A stretch of 64,000 nucleotides of DNA from Ilumatobacteraceae bacterium (GCA_018401375.1 JAGYKR010000001.1:124001-188000); one strand, 5' to 3'; counted from the stretch's first letter, positions 1 through 10,927 are shown. The notes: generated by a model from the sequence alone, not told the origin. Numbers and translations: made by a program.

Positions 1-371
1 CCCAGACCGATCGGTCGCAGATCGTGAGCGTCAAGTCCGGCCACGAGGGAGTTGACTGCTGTCACCGGATCGTTGGGCATCCCGAGGGTGCGGGCGAAGA
101 CATTGGTGGAGCCTCCGGGTAACACCCCGAGTGCGGTGTGGGTGCCGGCAATCCCTGTGGCTACCTCATTGAGCGTTCCATCCCCACCGAAACCGATCGC
201 CACGTCCACTCCACGACGGGCAGCGTCGGAGGCGAAGCGCGTCGCATGACCTCGACGGTTGGTCTCCACCACCTCTACCTCGTGGGACCTCGAAAGCGCC
301 CTCTGAACGATCACGGTGTTGCGTGCGGTCACTGATGATGCGAACGAGTTCACCACTAACAAGATGCGCAC
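1..371 (-). CDS. Diacylglycerol kinase family lipid kinase, N-terminal part (cut by window edge)
   Basis: Reading leftwards from a GTG at 371, the protein begins MRILLVVN and continues with FGGDGTLNEV and LPGGSTNVFAR, the nucleotide-binding GGDGT and PGGSTN motifs of the DAGK catalytic domain (YegS/DgkB/BmrU family). These enzymes phosphorylate diacylglycerol or related lipids at the membrane. The C-terminal part lies outside the window. GTG 380 and TTG 404 are alternative starts. I prefer 371 because it gives the usual family N-terminus and a TACCGT hexamer lies 7 bases upstream, as for other leaderless-looking genes here. The gene diverges from etfB. Confidence 0.85.
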   Translation of the reverse strand, partial: MRILLVVNSFASSVTARNTVIVQRALSRSHEVEVVETNRRGHATRFASDAARRGVDVAIGFGGDGTLNEVATGIAGTHTALGVLPGGSTNVFARTLGMPNDPVTAVNSLVAGLDAHDLRPIGL

Positions 372-480
372 GCGCTGCACGGTAGCAGCGGTCAGCGCCG
401 TCAAAAATTCGCCGAGAATTTCGGCAGAATCCGCAGCGATCTCCCGGCCGGTTGGGTATCGGGGTCAGGGAGGGATAACA

Positions 481-489
481 ATGATCTAA
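481..489 (+). other. Two-codon mini-ORF coupled to the etfB start
   Basis: ATG ATC TAA at 481-489 follows an AGGGAGG ribosome-binding sequence (about 468-474) at an ideal distance of 6 bases. Its stop codon shares its last A with the etfB ATG (TAATG). The strong Shine-Dalgarno is 14 bases from the etfB ATG, rather far for direct use. Seen in sequence; a role in translational coupling is inference. Confidence 0.4.
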
Positions 490-1265
490 TGAACGTGATC
501 GTATGCGTCAAGCAGATCCCAGATCCGGCGAGCCCGGGTGAACTGGACCCCTCTACTAACCAACTCAAACGGGACGGAAAGCTCATCCTCGACGAGTCTG
601 ATAGCTACGGGGTGGAGATGGCCCTACAGCTTGTGGACGCTGCCGGTGGCGGCGAGGTGAGCATTATCTCAATGGCTCCGAATGGTGAGATGTCGGGCAT
701 GCGCACGGCCCTCGCCATGGGCGCTGTGAAGGGTGTGCTCGTCTCGGATCCGGCCCTGGCCGGCTCGGATGCGTTGACCACAGCCAAGGTGCTCGCCGGA
801 GCGGTGCAGACCCTCGGTGGCGCTGACCTTGTGATCGCTGGCACCGAGTCCAGCGACGGATACACCGGAACGGTTCCCGAACAGATGGCAGAACTGCTCG
901 GGCTGCCCTCGGTGACTTTCGCTAAGTCGGTCAAAGTCGACGGTGGAGCACTCAAGGTGTCGCGTCAGACCGAAGAGGGTTTTGACGAGGTGACCTGCCC
1001 GCTGCCTGCTCTGATCAGCGTGACCGCCGGTGTGGTGGAGCCTCGCTACCCGAGCTTTAAAGGCATCATGGCAGCCAAGTCCAAGCCGGTGGACACCAAG
1101 ACCGCAGCCGATCTCGGTGTTACCGCTGCGGGATGGGCCGGCGCCCAGCAGGCGATCGTCGAAGTGGCTCAGGCCGCAGCTCGTCAAGCCGGTGAGGTCA
1201 TCGAAGACGATGGCGAGACATTCAACAAGATCGTCGAGTTCCTCGACGGCCTGAAAGTGATCTGA
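489..1265 (+). CDS. etfB: Electron transfer flavoprotein, beta subunit
   Basis: This 258-residue protein begins [13 protein letters not shown], the classic ETF beta (FixA) N-terminus, and carries the [12 protein letters not shown] and [10 protein letters not shown] segments of the adenine-nucleotide alpha-hydrolase-like fold. With EtfA it forms the soluble flavoprotein that accepts electrons from acyl-CoA dehydrogenases and passes them to the quinone pool. Length is normal for the family. etfA follows 11 bases downstream, so the two are one transcription unit. Acyl-CoA dehydrogenase and enoyl-CoA hydratases elsewhere in the window fit this role. Confidence 0.96.
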   Translation: MNVIVCVKQIPDPASPGELDPSTNQLKRDGKLILDESDSYGVEMALQLVDAAGGGEVSIISMAPNGEMSGMRTALAMGAVKGVLVSDPALAGSDALTTAKVLAGAVQTLGGADLVIAGTESSDGYTGTVPEQMAELLGLPSVTFAKSVKVDGGALKVSRQTEEGFDEVTCPLPALISVTAGVVEPRYPSFKGIMAAKSKPVDTKTAADLGVTAAGWAGAQQAIVEVAQAAARQAGEVIEDDGETFNKIVEFLDGLKVI

Positions 1266-1276
1266 GGAGTCGACCA

Positions 1277-2245
1277 ATGGGAATCAACAACATTTGGGTT
1301 TTCGCCCAACAAGCCAACGGTGCCCCTACAACAGGCACTCTTGAATTGCTCGCCAAGGCTCGCGCTCTTGGCGGCAACGTCAGCGCATGGTTCGGCGGAG
1401 ATGCATCGGCAATCGCAGGTGCGCTCGGTGAGCACGGCGCCGCAAAGGTTTTTGCCACCGGCGATCTCGCTGGTGCATTGCCCGGCGTAGCCGTGGCAAG
1501 CGCGATGAAGGCCGTGATCGACGGTGGCGAGAGCCCCGACTTGGTCATGTTCCCTCAGAACTATGAGGGCCGGGACGTGATGAGCCGGCTGTCTGTCAAG
1601 CTGGACCGCACCGTGATCACTAACAACACCGACATCACCGTTAGCGGCGACACCGTCACCGTGACCACCCCAATCTTCGGCGGAAACACTTTGGTGAATA
1701 CCTCGTTCACGGGTTCTGCGCCGTACCTCGCAGCCTTCCGGCCCAAGAGCTTTGTGGCTGAGGCCGCCGGTGGCGCTGCTGCTGAAGTGGTGGCTGCGCC
1801 GGTGCCCGATCTCGGATCCACCGCTGGTGCGGTGGTGACTGCGGTCCACGTAGAAGAGACCACCGGTCCGAAGTTGGACGAGGCTGACGTGGTGGTGGCC
1901 GGTGGCCGTGGCCTCGGTGAGTCCGACAAGTTTGAACTGATCGAATCTTTGGCCAAGACCCTCAAGGGTGCGCCCGGAGCCTCTCGGGCGATCGTCGATG
2001 CCGGATGGGTGCCCTACAGCTATCAGGTGGGCCAGACCGGCAAAGTGGTCAAGCCCAAGGTCTACATCGCCGCGGGAATCTCCGGCGCCACCCAGCACAT
2101 GGTGGGTATGAAGGGCTCCAAGAACATCATTGCGATTAACAAGGACAAAGAAGCCCCGATCTTTGGTGTGGCAGACCTCGGCATCATCGGTGATGTCCAT
2201 AAGGTTCTGCCGAAGTTGATCGAGGCTCTCAAAGCTCGCGGTTGA
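1277..2245 (+). CDS. etfA: Electron transfer flavoprotein, alpha subunit
   Basis: This 322-residue protein ends with the ETF alpha FAD-binding signature: [17 protein letters not shown] followed by [19 protein letters not shown]. The N-terminal half ([12 protein letters not shown]) is the Rossmann-like domain that packs on EtfB. It carries the FAD of the heterodimer that links flavin dehydrogenases to the respiratory chain. A ribosome-binding GAGGAG lies just upstream of the ATG. The gene ends convergently with the next operon, at a strong hairpin (2292-2334). Confidence 0.96.
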   Translation: MGINNIWVFAQQANGAPTTGTLELLAKARALGGNVSAWFGGDASAIAGALGEHGAAKVFATGDLAGALPGVAVASAMKAVIDGGESPDLVMFPQNYEGRDVMSRLSVKLDRTVITNNTDITVSGDTVTVTTPIFGGNTLVNTSFTGSAPYLAAFRPKSFVAEAAGGAAAEVVAAPVPDLGSTAGAVVTAVHVEETTGPKLDEADVVVAGGRGLGESDKFELIESLAKTLKGAPGASRAIVDAGWVPYSYQVGQTGKVVKPKVYIAAGISGATQHMVGMKGSKNIIAINKDKEAPIFGVADLGIIGDVHKVLPKLIEALKARG

Positions 2246-2290
2246 GACGAGCCGTTGGCATCGCCAGCATCTGAAAACTGAAGCCGCTGT

Positions 2291-3337
2291 TCACACGGCG
2301 TCATGTGCGGTGAAAGCCCATGTGACGCCGTGTGGCGCGTCTTGGCACAACAGCCGAAGATTCCACCCGGTGGAGGGCTCTGATGTATCCCACCACAACC
2401 AGGTGAGATCCTCGAGCAACTCGACCATCTCCGCTTCGGTAGGTGGCCACTGATCATCCAGTTCGCCGAGCGTTCCCAGCAGCCACCACATAGCGTCACG
2501 GCCTGCGGCTGCACCGGGACGTCGACCATGCGCCCCTCCGCTGGCGCCGACCCAATGGAGCCATCGCAGCGCAGCAGCGGAATCGATCTGAGTTATTCGC
2601 ACCTGGTCGGCATCGGGCTGACACACAGCGATTGCCTGCTCGGAGCCTCCGTGGACGCATAACACTTCGTAGTGACCGTTGGAGTGGGAGATCCATGGTT
2701 GGACCACTGAAGCGAAAGCCTCTCGGACGGCGATGACCTGGTCATCTTCGATGCGTTCACCGGTTTCCGCCCGAACGAACGGTGTTGTCGCTGTGATCAC
2801 CGGAGGTGTGGGGAACTGTGCACCATGGTCGCTGTACACGGCCAAGAGGTAGGGGGGTTCCCAAGAGGCCGGTGCGGCGGGGATCTCCATGATCATCGCC
2901 GCCGCGTTGCAGTCATCTATGGGGATTTCCTCGCCCCGAAGCGCACATTCGTGCAGCACATAGGCCCGAGCGATCGGATCTTTGAGGTGGGCAGAGAGTT
3001 CGGCCCAGGAGTGATGTTGGGCGACCACCTCGGTCAACGGTCCCGTCACCCCGGTGCCGATCGAGGCTGCGCCGAGAGAAACCGTACCGATTGCCTCGTC
3101 CACCATGCGCGCCGCGGTTCCTGCTGGTGCCCACAAAGTGAGTCGGTACTCGGCCAGAATCGCGGCAGGCCACAGTTGACGTCCGGTAGATACTGCTGCT
3201 CGACACTGGTTTCTGAGCCGCTCGAGACCGTCCCAGTCGCGTGTCGCACAGCGGTCATCGATCATGCGGATCAGTTCGTCGAGATCGGCCCGGTGAATGA
3301 GTTCTTCGAGTCGGTGATCGTGAACGGGTTCAGACAT
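2291..3337 (-). CDS. Uncharacterised 348-residue protein, last gene of the phosphatase/DUF3090 operon
   Basis: I do not recognise this family. The 348-residue product has no signal peptide or membrane segment. The N-terminal 70 residues look helical and charged ([17 protein letters not shown]), and the C-terminal half is rich in Trp (WLHWVG, MWWLLG, LTWLWWD). The start is ATG 3337, 15 bases after the SCO1664-family gene, so it is probably co-transcribed. Base composition and codon use match the neighbours. Its C-terminal codons form half of the terminator-like hairpin at 2292-2334. Being the fourth gene of a conserved cassette suggests a related, unknown role. Confidence 0.75.
   Translation of the reverse strand: MSEPVHDHRLEELIHRADLDELIRMIDDRCATRDWDGLERLRNQCRAAVSTGRQLWPAAILAEYRLTLWAPAGTAARMVDEAIGTVSLGAASIGTGVTGPLTEVVAQHHSWAELSAHLKDPIARAYVLHECALRGEEIPIDDCNAAAMIMEIPAAPASWEPPYLLAVYSDHGAQFPTPPVITATTPFVRAETGERIEDDQVIAVREAFASVVQPWISHSNGHYEVLCVHGGSEQAIAVCQPDADQVRITQIDSAAALRWLHWVGASGGAHGRRPGAAAGRDAMWWLLGTLGELDDQWPPTEAEMVELLEDLTWLWWDTSEPSTGWNLRLLCQDAPHGVTWAFTAHDAV
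2292..2334. terminator. Perfect 12-bp inverted repeat between convergent genes
   Basis: CACACGGCGTCA (2292-2303) is the exact reverse complement of TGACGCCGTGTG (2323-2334), with a 19-base spacer. It sits 46 bases after the etfA stop and covers the last codons and stop of the opposing gene. A stem this strong between convergent genes is probably a bidirectional terminator, although it lacks a T-tract. Confidence 0.6.
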
Positions 3338-3352
3338 GACGATGAATCATGA

Positions 3353-4075
3353 TCACACGAGCGGCCAGGGGTAACGCTGGCCGGTTTCATCTCCGGGGAA
3401 CTCGCCTGTCGTAATCAGATGATCGGTGCGCACCAGCAGGGCCTCGACTTCTGCAGTTGAGAGCAGATCTTTGACTGAGGCAGGGGGATCACTGCGCAGG
3501 GCCTCGAGGGCGGCGATCAGGTTCGGGTCGATTGGTTCGCCAGAAAACTCCCAGATCACTGTGCGTAGTTTGAAGTCAGCGGCAAAGCACAATCCATGAT
3601 CGATTCCCCACACATGGTCGCCAGCAATCAGGCAGTGGCCGCTCTTGCGGTCGGTATTGTTCGCAACGAAATCGAACGCTGCGATCCGGCGCAACTGCTG
3701 ATGCAGATCCTCACGGTTCTCGAAAATCGTGAAGTAATGCTGCGAATGGTCCGCTTCGACAAACCATTGGACAGATCCCTCTCCAAAGGGCCCTTCGCGA
3801 ATCACGGTCGGGGGCACGACCTGGATCCCGAGTGCGTTACTCAAATGGTACGCAGCGCATTCACGCCGATGAAGGCCGGGCTCAAAATCCCAGAGCGGAC
3901 GTTCGCCCCGCACCGGCTTATAGATGGCCTGATGGGTGCGTCCTTCATGCGCCAGATTCACGAGGAAGGTGGCGTTGGAACTCCACGGCATCCGACCTTC
4001 GATCTCGATCTCCGCTGCAGCGAGGAAATCGAGGGCAGGTCCATCGATGTGAGGACTCAGTTCATCCGTGGGCAT
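3353..4075 (-). CDS. SCO1664 family protein (kinase-like fold)
   Basis: The 240-residue protein has features of the actinobacterial SCO1664 family, distantly related to PI3/PI4- and HipA-like kinases: AIYKPVRGERPLWDF (possible phosphate/ATP-binding Lys), AFDFVANNTDRKSGHCL (catalytic-loop-like D..N.DR) and WGIDHGLCF (metal-binding D-H-G-like). The family substrate is unknown to me. It overlaps the DUF3090 gene by 19 bases and precedes an unknown gene by 15 bases, showing translational coupling. The trio with a histidine phosphatase is conserved in Actinobacteria, which suggests a shared phosphorylated substrate; this is inference. Confidence 0.85.
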   Translation of the reverse strand: MPTDELSPHIDGPALDFLAAAEIEIEGRMPWSSNATFLVNLAHEGRTHQAIYKPVRGERPLWDFEPGLHRRECAAYHLSNALGIQVVPPTVIREGPFGEGSVQWFVEADHSQHYFTIFENREDLHQQLRRIAAFDFVANNTDRKSGHCLIAGDHVWGIDHGLCFAADFKLRTVIWEFSGEPIDPNLIAALEALRSDPPASVKDLLSTAEVEALLVRTDHLITTGEFPGDETGQRYPWPLV

Positions 4076-4575
4076 GGATGACCGTCGGGGTCGATGGGGA
4101 GATCACACCACTGGCAGTTCGGCCGGCCAGCAGCCACCACCTGTTCGGCACGATCACAAAAAGCGGCGGCCTGCGAGCGTTTGACGTAGACCCGAATTTG
4201 ACCCCGGTCGACATCATCGGCATCGAGATCTTCATCATCAGGATCGATCCCACCGGGAAGCATCTCCTCAAGTTGTAGGACGATTCGATCGCTTGAGCGG
4301 TCGTAACCCAGACCGATTGGGCCCAGCACGAAGATGGGATCAACAGGCTGCTGAAGCTCACCGGGGCCTCCGAGGGCGCGGTCTTCGGGAGGGGGGAGAT
4401 CCACCATGACCCGCTTGAGATAATCAGCGATTGCTGCGACCTGTTGTTTCTCGCAGCGCACCGTCACAAGTCGGTCGCCGGCGCGGGCTTGGAGGTAAAA
4501 CACGCGTTGGCCGGGTTGGCCGATCGCTCCCGAGGTGAACGCGTCGACTTCTTCGAACTCATAAAAGACGCTCAT
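4057..4575 (-). CDS. DUF3090 family protein
   Basis: The 172-residue protein matches the DUF3090 family: it opens MSVFYEFEEVDAFTSGAIGQ, followed by GQRVFYLQARAG and VTVRCEKQQVAAIADYL. It ends in a Cys- and Pro-containing segment (CQWCDLPIDPDGHPCPRMN-like), with three Cys and one His that could bind zinc. No biochemical function is known to me. It lies 13 bases downstream of the histidine phosphatase and overlaps the SCO1664-family gene. Family identity is secure; function is open. Confidence 0.9.
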   Translation of the reverse strand: MSVFYEFEEVDAFTSGAIGQPGQRVFYLQARAGDRLVTVRCEKQQVAAIADYLKRVMVDLPPPEDRALGGPGELQQPVDPIFVLGPIGLGYDRSSDRIVLQLEEMLPGGIDPDDEDLDADDVDRGQIRVYVKRSQAAAFCDRAEQVVAAGRPNCQWCDLPIDPDGHPCPRMN

Positions 4576-4588
4576 CTGACATCACCTG

Positions 4589-5269
4589 TCATGACAGCGC
4601 CAGCTCAGACAAAGAGCCACCGGTGGAGTTGACCGTTAACACGGCCGGGCCGTGTGGGGTCCAGGTGATCGCCGAGATCGAGCAGGTGGAGATCACGATG
4701 CGCTGGAACAGATCGAGGTGGGTGCCCATCGCATAGGCCACAGCAGCTTTGATCGGATCGGCATGAGACACACACACCACCACTTCACCCGGGTGGGCGT
4801 CTCGAATCTCCTCGAGTGCGCCGACGATGCGGGTCTGCATCTCGGTGAAACTTTCGCCACCAGGGAACCGGAAGGTGCTCGGCGCCCTTTGGACAGTGGT
4901 CCATTCAGGGAGCTTCATGAGGCTGGACAACTCCTTGCCGGTCCACTCACCGAACTCGCACTCAAGGAGCCCCCGCCGGACCTTTGCAGGCGTCTTGAGA
5001 GCCTTGGCAATGGGCGCAGCCGTTTCACGGGCCCGCTCCAATGGCGAGGTGTACAAAGCAGCGACCTTGGTGATCTCTGCGATCCGCGCCGCAGCCCGCT
5101 CGGCCTGTTCCACCCCAGCGGGGGCGAGGTGCAGTCCGGGTGCTCGCCCGGGCAGAAGCTTGCCGGTGGTGGGAGTTTGTCCGTGGCGGACCAACAGGAT
5201 CGTGCTGGAGCGGGGGGCTGCTGCCGGGGTAGGGCCGGCAGGGGATTTCGAAGATCGACGTGGCATCAA
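4589..5269 (-). CDS. Histidine phosphatase family protein (MSMEG_4193 type)
   Basis: The 226-residue protein has the histidine phosphatase signature LVRHGQT near residue 27, the second-half acid region LLECEFGEWTGKEL and the conserved VVCVSHADPI histidine. It belongs to the phosphoglycerate-mutase-like superfamily, in the subgroup usually found with DUF3090 and SCO1664-family genes in Actinobacteria. The first 20 residues are Pro/Ser/Ala-rich and may be a later start. It is the first gene of a four-gene operon on the minus strand. The substrate is not known. Confidence 0.88.
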   Translation of the reverse strand: MMPRRSSKSPAGPTPAAAPRSSTILLVRHGQTPTTGKLLPGRAPGLHLAPAGVEQAERAAARIAEITKVAALYTSPLERARETAAPIAKALKTPAKVRRGLLECEFGEWTGKELSSLMKLPEWTTVQRAPSTFRFPGGESFTEMQTRIVGALEEIRDAHPGEVVVCVSHADPIKAAVAYAMGTHLDLFQRIVISTCSISAITWTPHGPAVLTVNSTGGSLSELALS

Positions 5270-5305
5270 AGGCCCAACTTACTGCGGTTCCGACACAATG
5301 GTGAT

Positions 5306-6016
5306 GTGCAAGGCCGCCAAGATCAGGACAACTCCGGTGAGATTCTTGCGGGCCTCGGCTCCGAGGTGGCCACCTGCCAGCGCTGCCCACGGCTCGTCGC
5401 ATGGCGCACCGAAGTAGCTCTCAGCCGTAAACCGGCCTATCAGGACGAGTCATATTGGGGGGCGGGGATCCCTGGATTCGGGGATCCATCGGCACGGATT
5501 TTGGTGCTCGGTCTCGCCCCCGCTGCACACGGAGCGAATCGCACCGGTCGGATGTTCACCGGTGACCGCAGTGGAGACTGGCTCTTTCGGGCCATGCACC
5601 GGGTAGGCCTTGCCTCGCAGCCTCACTCTGTTCACCGAGATGATGGCCTCGTACTCAGCGATGCCTGGGTCACCTCGGCCGTGAAATGTGCGCCACCGCA
5701 GAACAGTCCCACCCCGGCAGAACGGACGAACTGCTCGCCGTATCTGGCTCGCGAAATCGCTGCGCTACAACGGCTCTCGGTGGTGGTGTGCCTCGGTGCG
5801 TTTGGTTGGGCGGCGGCGTGCACACAGTTCGGACTGAAACCCCGACCAAAGTTTGGTCACGGTGTGCAGGTGCAGGTCCCCGATGGTCCCGTGCTGATTG
5901 GGTCGTTCCATCCGAGTCAATACAACACTTTCACCGGACGTTTAACCGAAGAGATGCTCGACGCCGTGTTTAGTCAGGCAGTCCAGCAAATCCGGTCCGC
6001 AGCCACTCCGCAGTAA
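5306..6016 (+). CDS. Family 5 (UdgB-type) uracil-DNA glycosylase
   Basis: The 236-residue product has paired cysteines CQRC near the N-terminus (4Fe-4S ligands), the family 5 core GLAPAAHGANRTGRMFTGDR with SGDWLF, and the C-terminal motif GSFHPSQYNTFTGR. It should remove uracil and other deaminated bases from DNA. The open frame extends far upstream, but that part is antisense to the phosphatase gene. I chose GTG 5306 as the first start after the phosphatase 5' end that keeps the cysteine cluster. Its 3' end overlaps the convergent hydrolase gene by 47 bases. Confidence 0.88.
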   Translation: MQGRQDQDNSGEILAGLGSEVATCQRCPRLVAWRTEVALSRKPAYQDESYWGAGIPGFGDPSARILVLGLAPAAHGANRTGRMFTGDRSGDWLFRAMHRVGLASQPHSVHRDDGLVLSDAWVTSAVKCAPPQNSPTPAERTNCSPYLAREIAALQRLSVVVCLGAFGWAAACTQFGLKPRPKFGHGVQVQVPDGPVLIGSFHPSQYNTFTGRLTEEMLDAVFSQAVQQIRSAATPQ

Positions 6017-6908
6017 CGCCACGGGCCAGATTCGCGTCTTCGATGAACTCAGGGAAGGAATAAAAGCCGTGAATCTGCCCGAAGAAACACATGTGGGTGA
6101 CAGTTACCCCGAGATCAGCAAGACGCCGCGCGTAGGCGTCGCCCTCATCACGTAGCGGATCAAACTCGGCGGTGATCACCAAGGCTGGTGGTGTGGAGGC
6201 CAGAGCCGAATCGGTCCCGAGGAGAGGTGACACCCGGGGGTCAGTGGCTGAGCCTTCGCCCCCTGACAGATAGTGATCACAGAACCACTGCATCGATGAC
6301 GCGGTGAGGAAGTAACCCTCGGCATTCTCCCGATAAGAATCGGATCCCATTCGGGCATCGGTCACCGGGTAAATCAGTACCTGATGGGAGATCAACTCGG
6401 GTGCCAACTGTGCGACCACCGCAGCCAGGTTCGCGCCGGCGGAATCTCCACCGATGGCAATCCGGCGCGGGTCGATCCCAAGTTCGGCGGCGTTCGCCTG
6501 CGCCCAACGGGTTGCTTCCACGGCGTCGTTGAGACCGGCGGGGAACGGGTCCTCGGGGGCAAGGCGATAGTCAACGCTCAAGACGGTGTGGCCAGAGCGC
6601 ACGCATAAGGCCCGACACAGATCGTCATGGCTATCCACACTGCCGAGCACCCATCCGCCACCGTGGAACCAGATCAACAGTCCGGTGGTTGACTCGGGCC
6701 CTGTGGCCGTGCCAGTGACCGGACGGTAAAGCCGGGCCATGCGCTGTCCCGCCTGTACGTCACGGACCTCGGGAACGCTGATCCCCGAGGGCTTATTGAG
6801 GGCTTCACGGGCGGCACGAGCCACGGCAGGCTCCTGGGAGTCCAGCGCAGGTGCGCCGGTGGATGCCATGATCTCTAGGAGTGCGGCAGGCTCAGGATGG
6901 AGGGGCAT
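5970..6908 (-). CDS. Alpha/beta hydrolase, hormone-sensitive lipase (family IV) type
   Basis: The 312-residue protein shows the HSL/family IV pattern: oxyanion motif WFHGGGWVLG, nucleophile motif GGDSAGANLA, acid region AEFDPLRDEG and a C-terminal catalytic His in GQIHGFYSF. It should be a cytoplasmic carboxylesterase of short acyl esters; the natural substrate is unknown. I chose ATG 6908 (MPLHPEPAALLEIM), because longer frames run over the divergent lipoprotein gene. It overlaps the uracil-DNA glycosylase at its 3' end. Confidence 0.88.
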   Translation of the reverse strand: MPLHPEPAALLEIMASTGAPALDSQEPAVARAAREALNKPSGISVPEVRDVQAGQRMARLYRPVTGTATGPESTTGLLIWFHGGGWVLGSVDSHDDLCRALCVRSGHTVLSVDYRLAPEDPFPAGLNDAVEATRWAQANAAELGIDPRRIAIGGDSAGANLAAVVAQLAPELISHQVLIYPVTDARMGSDSYRENAEGYFLTASSMQWFCDHYLSGGEGSATDPRVSPLLGTDSALASTPPALVITAEFDPLRDEGDAYARRLADLGVTVTHMCFFGQIHGFYSFPEFIEDANLARGVTAEWLRTGFAGLPD

Positions 6909-6930
6909 CTTCACAGTCTGGCAGTAGCCT

Positions 6931-7218
6931 GTGGACGCTGTGAGTATCGGAAGAGGTTCCCCCCTGATCGTTCTGGCCCTGAGCCTGGTCCTCGGCGTGA
7001 GCGCGTGCGCTTCCACCCCGAGCGCCTATCGGATCGCCCTCGACGTGGTGGAGACCCTCGAACTCGATGAGAACGTCAAGACCTGTATGCGTGAAGCGAT
7101 CGAGGCCTACGATGCCGATGATCTGCAACAGATCGCCGAACTCGCTGAGGCCGGCAACTCCGACGGTGTTGCGGATCTGGCCCGCTTTGAGGCCAGCCTG
7201 CGTTCCTGCCGGCGCTGA
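6931..7218 (+). CDS. Small predicted lipoprotein of unknown function
   Basis: The 95-residue product has a hydrophobic signal (LIVLALSLVLG) and a lipobox VSAC, so the mature N-terminal Cys (about residue 26) should be lipid-anchored outside the membrane. The mature part is short, acidic and helical, with two further Cys (TCMREA and LRSCRR) that might pair. The start is GTG 6931 or, with a TAGCCT hexamer 9 bases upstream, GTG 6940. I do not recognise the mature domain. It ends convergently with the FrhB-like gene. Confidence 0.7.
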   Translation: MDAVSIGRGSPLIVLALSLVLGVSACASTPSAYRIALDVVETLELDENVKTCMREAIEAYDADDLQQIAELAEAGNSDGVADLARFEASLRSCRR

Positions 7219-7229
7219 TCTGAAACTGC

Positions 7230-8459
7230 TCAGCTCTCCGATGTGGGAGCCGGCGCTGGGGCCTTCTTTTTCGGGGCCGGGACGCCGATCGCAGGGGCGA
7301 CATTGGCGTCTTTGGGCCAACGGCGACGGCTGACGATCGACAACATGCGCAGCAGTTTCATGGCTTTCTCATCCTCTTGGGCAGGCCGAGAGATGATTGA
7401 GCCGTCGGCGATCATCCGATGGATGACTTCTTGGCCGAGCGGTGTGCGCACGATGGTCAATGTCCAGTCATTGTCCTCACCGATACCGCCGGTGGAGACA
7501 TCGGCATGTTCGGCTGCGAAATCGGGACATGAGGTACAGCCCTTGCGGGTCCACTGATGGCATTCCTTGAGGTCAATCTCATGGAAGGAGCCGTCTTTCA
7601 TCCAAATCTGGAAGGCCCCCTTGATGTTCATCTTGGCCATGTCCTGCTTCTTCAAGCCGTACTTGGCTTCAAACAGTTCGGTGAAGATCGCATCATCAAA
7701 GGTCTTGGAGCACAACAGACCGATGTTGAACAAGAACGGCTTGGATACTTTGCCGGCCTTACGATCCCACATCACCGGTGGTGAAGAGGTTTGGCACCCC
7801 ATACCCACAAGGGCGAGCCGGGTATGGCCGGCGGCTTTCGCTTCGGGGAGTGCGAGTGGGTTCGCGCAGTAGGTGTAGCGACTGCCAGCGGTCGCCAAGA
7901 TTTCCTCTTTGGTGCTGACCACTGCGGGTTTGGCCTTCCAGGCGTCATCGGCTTCCACGCCCGACACGAGAGCAGCATCGATGTAGTCGTGCTCGCGCAT
8001 CCAGATCAACATGGCCGAAACCAGACCACCGTCTTGGCCCATCTTGTGGACCATTTCATCTGAGGCTCGGGTCAGAAGGAGTTCCTGCCAGATCCCGTAC
8101 ATCTCATCGGGTTCACGGGTGCGACCAAACAGGTGCATATCGGCCGAGGGCTCCCAGGCACGGAACCGGGGGCAGGCCCGGGTGCACGTGGTGCAGCCCT
8201 TTTCTCCGTGGATGCAGTTGTCGAGGCCGAGTTCTTCTTCGATGTGGAAGGGGATGTATTTGCCCTCCTCGTGCTCGTAGCCGATCACGTCATGAGGGCA
8301 CGTCACCACGCAGCCAGCGCATCCGGTACACAGCCCGGTGGTGATCACCTCGGCATAGAGTTCTTTCCACTGGGCGGTCCAGCGTCCCTCTTTGTCCTTG
8401 GCAGCCAGTTCGGCAGCGAGGGTGTTCGCGAGGGAGGGGTCGATGACAGTGTCGGTCAT
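7230..8459 (-). CDS. FrhB-like coenzyme F420 hydrogenase/dehydrogenase beta subunit family protein
   Basis: The 409-residue protein has two N-terminal ferredoxin-like clusters: CTGCAGCVVTC (Cys 44, 47, 50, 54) and a second set in HGEKGCTTCTRACP. The FrhB_FdhB N- and C-terminal domains follow (QDGGLVSAML, SRYTYCANPLALPEA, GMGCQTSSPP, CTSCPDFAAEHADVS). The family binds FAD and Fe-S centres and moves electrons to or from F420. No hydrogenase or dehydrogenase partner is adjacent, so the partner (perhaps ferredoxin) is unknown. The C-terminal 20 residues are Pro/Ala/Lys-rich. ATG 8459 is preferred over an upstream TTG. Confidence 0.85.
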   Translation of the reverse strand: MTDTVIDPSLANTLAAELAAKDKEGRWTAQWKELYAEVITTGLCTGCAGCVVTCPHDVIGYEHEEGKYIPFHIEEELGLDNCIHGEKGCTTCTRACPRFRAWEPSADMHLFGRTREPDEMYGIWQELLLTRASDEMVHKMGQDGGLVSAMLIWMREHDYIDAALVSGVEADDAWKAKPAVVSTKEEILATAGSRYTYCANPLALPEAKAAGHTRLALVGMGCQTSSPPVMWDRKAGKVSKPFLFNIGLLCSKTFDDAIFTELFEAKYGLKKQDMAKMNIKGAFQIWMKDGSFHEIDLKECHQWTRKGCTSCPDFAAEHADVSTGGIGEDNDWTLTIVRTPLGQEVIHRMIADGSIISRPAQEDEKAMKLLRMLSIVSRRRWPKDANVAPAIGVPAPKKKAPAPAPTSES

Positions 8460-8521
8460 GGGAGACAACCTACGCGCTCAGATGTCGTAGCGGCGAGAGG
8501 CAGGGCGCATTGTCCTCAAAT

Positions 8522-8869
<348 letters not shown>

Positions 8870-8977
8870 CTAGTGCAACAGCAATGGCACCGGCCCCCAA
8901 GCGCGGAACGTCCCCGGGCCACGATGTGACCCGGGGACTGCCCCTACCCCGCCTCGGCGGGTGCGAGAACCAAAGCC

Positions 8978-10689
<1,712 letters not shown>

Positions 10690-10927
10690 TGTTCCTCCTC
10701 GGGGTTAGGGGCCCGTGTTAAGTGGTGAAGTCATGTACGCGAACGTCGTCCGACGAGCCCTCAAAGAAAGAGCGGAACTACGGACGACGAGCAACTCGTC
10801 ATTCGATGTCGAGACGGCGCTGGCTCGATGAGGAGAAACTACGGGGGCCTGATTTCACGCCTGTCGCCTGAATGTTTCCATTCTGTGGCGAGTTTGTGCG
10901 GCCGATGGGCAGCGGATTGGACCAGCG
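10690..10927 (-). promoter_or_regulatory. amt upstream region with GC-rich inverted repeats
   Basis: This 238-base gap between the winged-helix gene and amt contains a perfect hairpin GACGAG-CAA-CTCGTC (10786-10800), a second CGTCG-TC-CGACG (10744-10755), and related repeats of the GACGAGC word in both orientations. Such clustered short repeats could be operator sites or RNA structure in the amt leader. I could not recognise a canonical GlnR or NtrC box. Confidence 0.35.

Noticed and set aside
1184-2200. 338-residue open frame on the minus strand
   Set aside because: It lies entirely opposite etfB/etfA, has a His/Gly-rich composition typical of the antisense of GC-rich genes, and matches no family.
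4652-5305. N-terminal extension of the uracil-DNA glycosylase frame
   Set aside because: The extension overlaps the histidine phosphatase on the opposite strand and has no similarity to family 5 enzymes; the start was set at GTG 5306.
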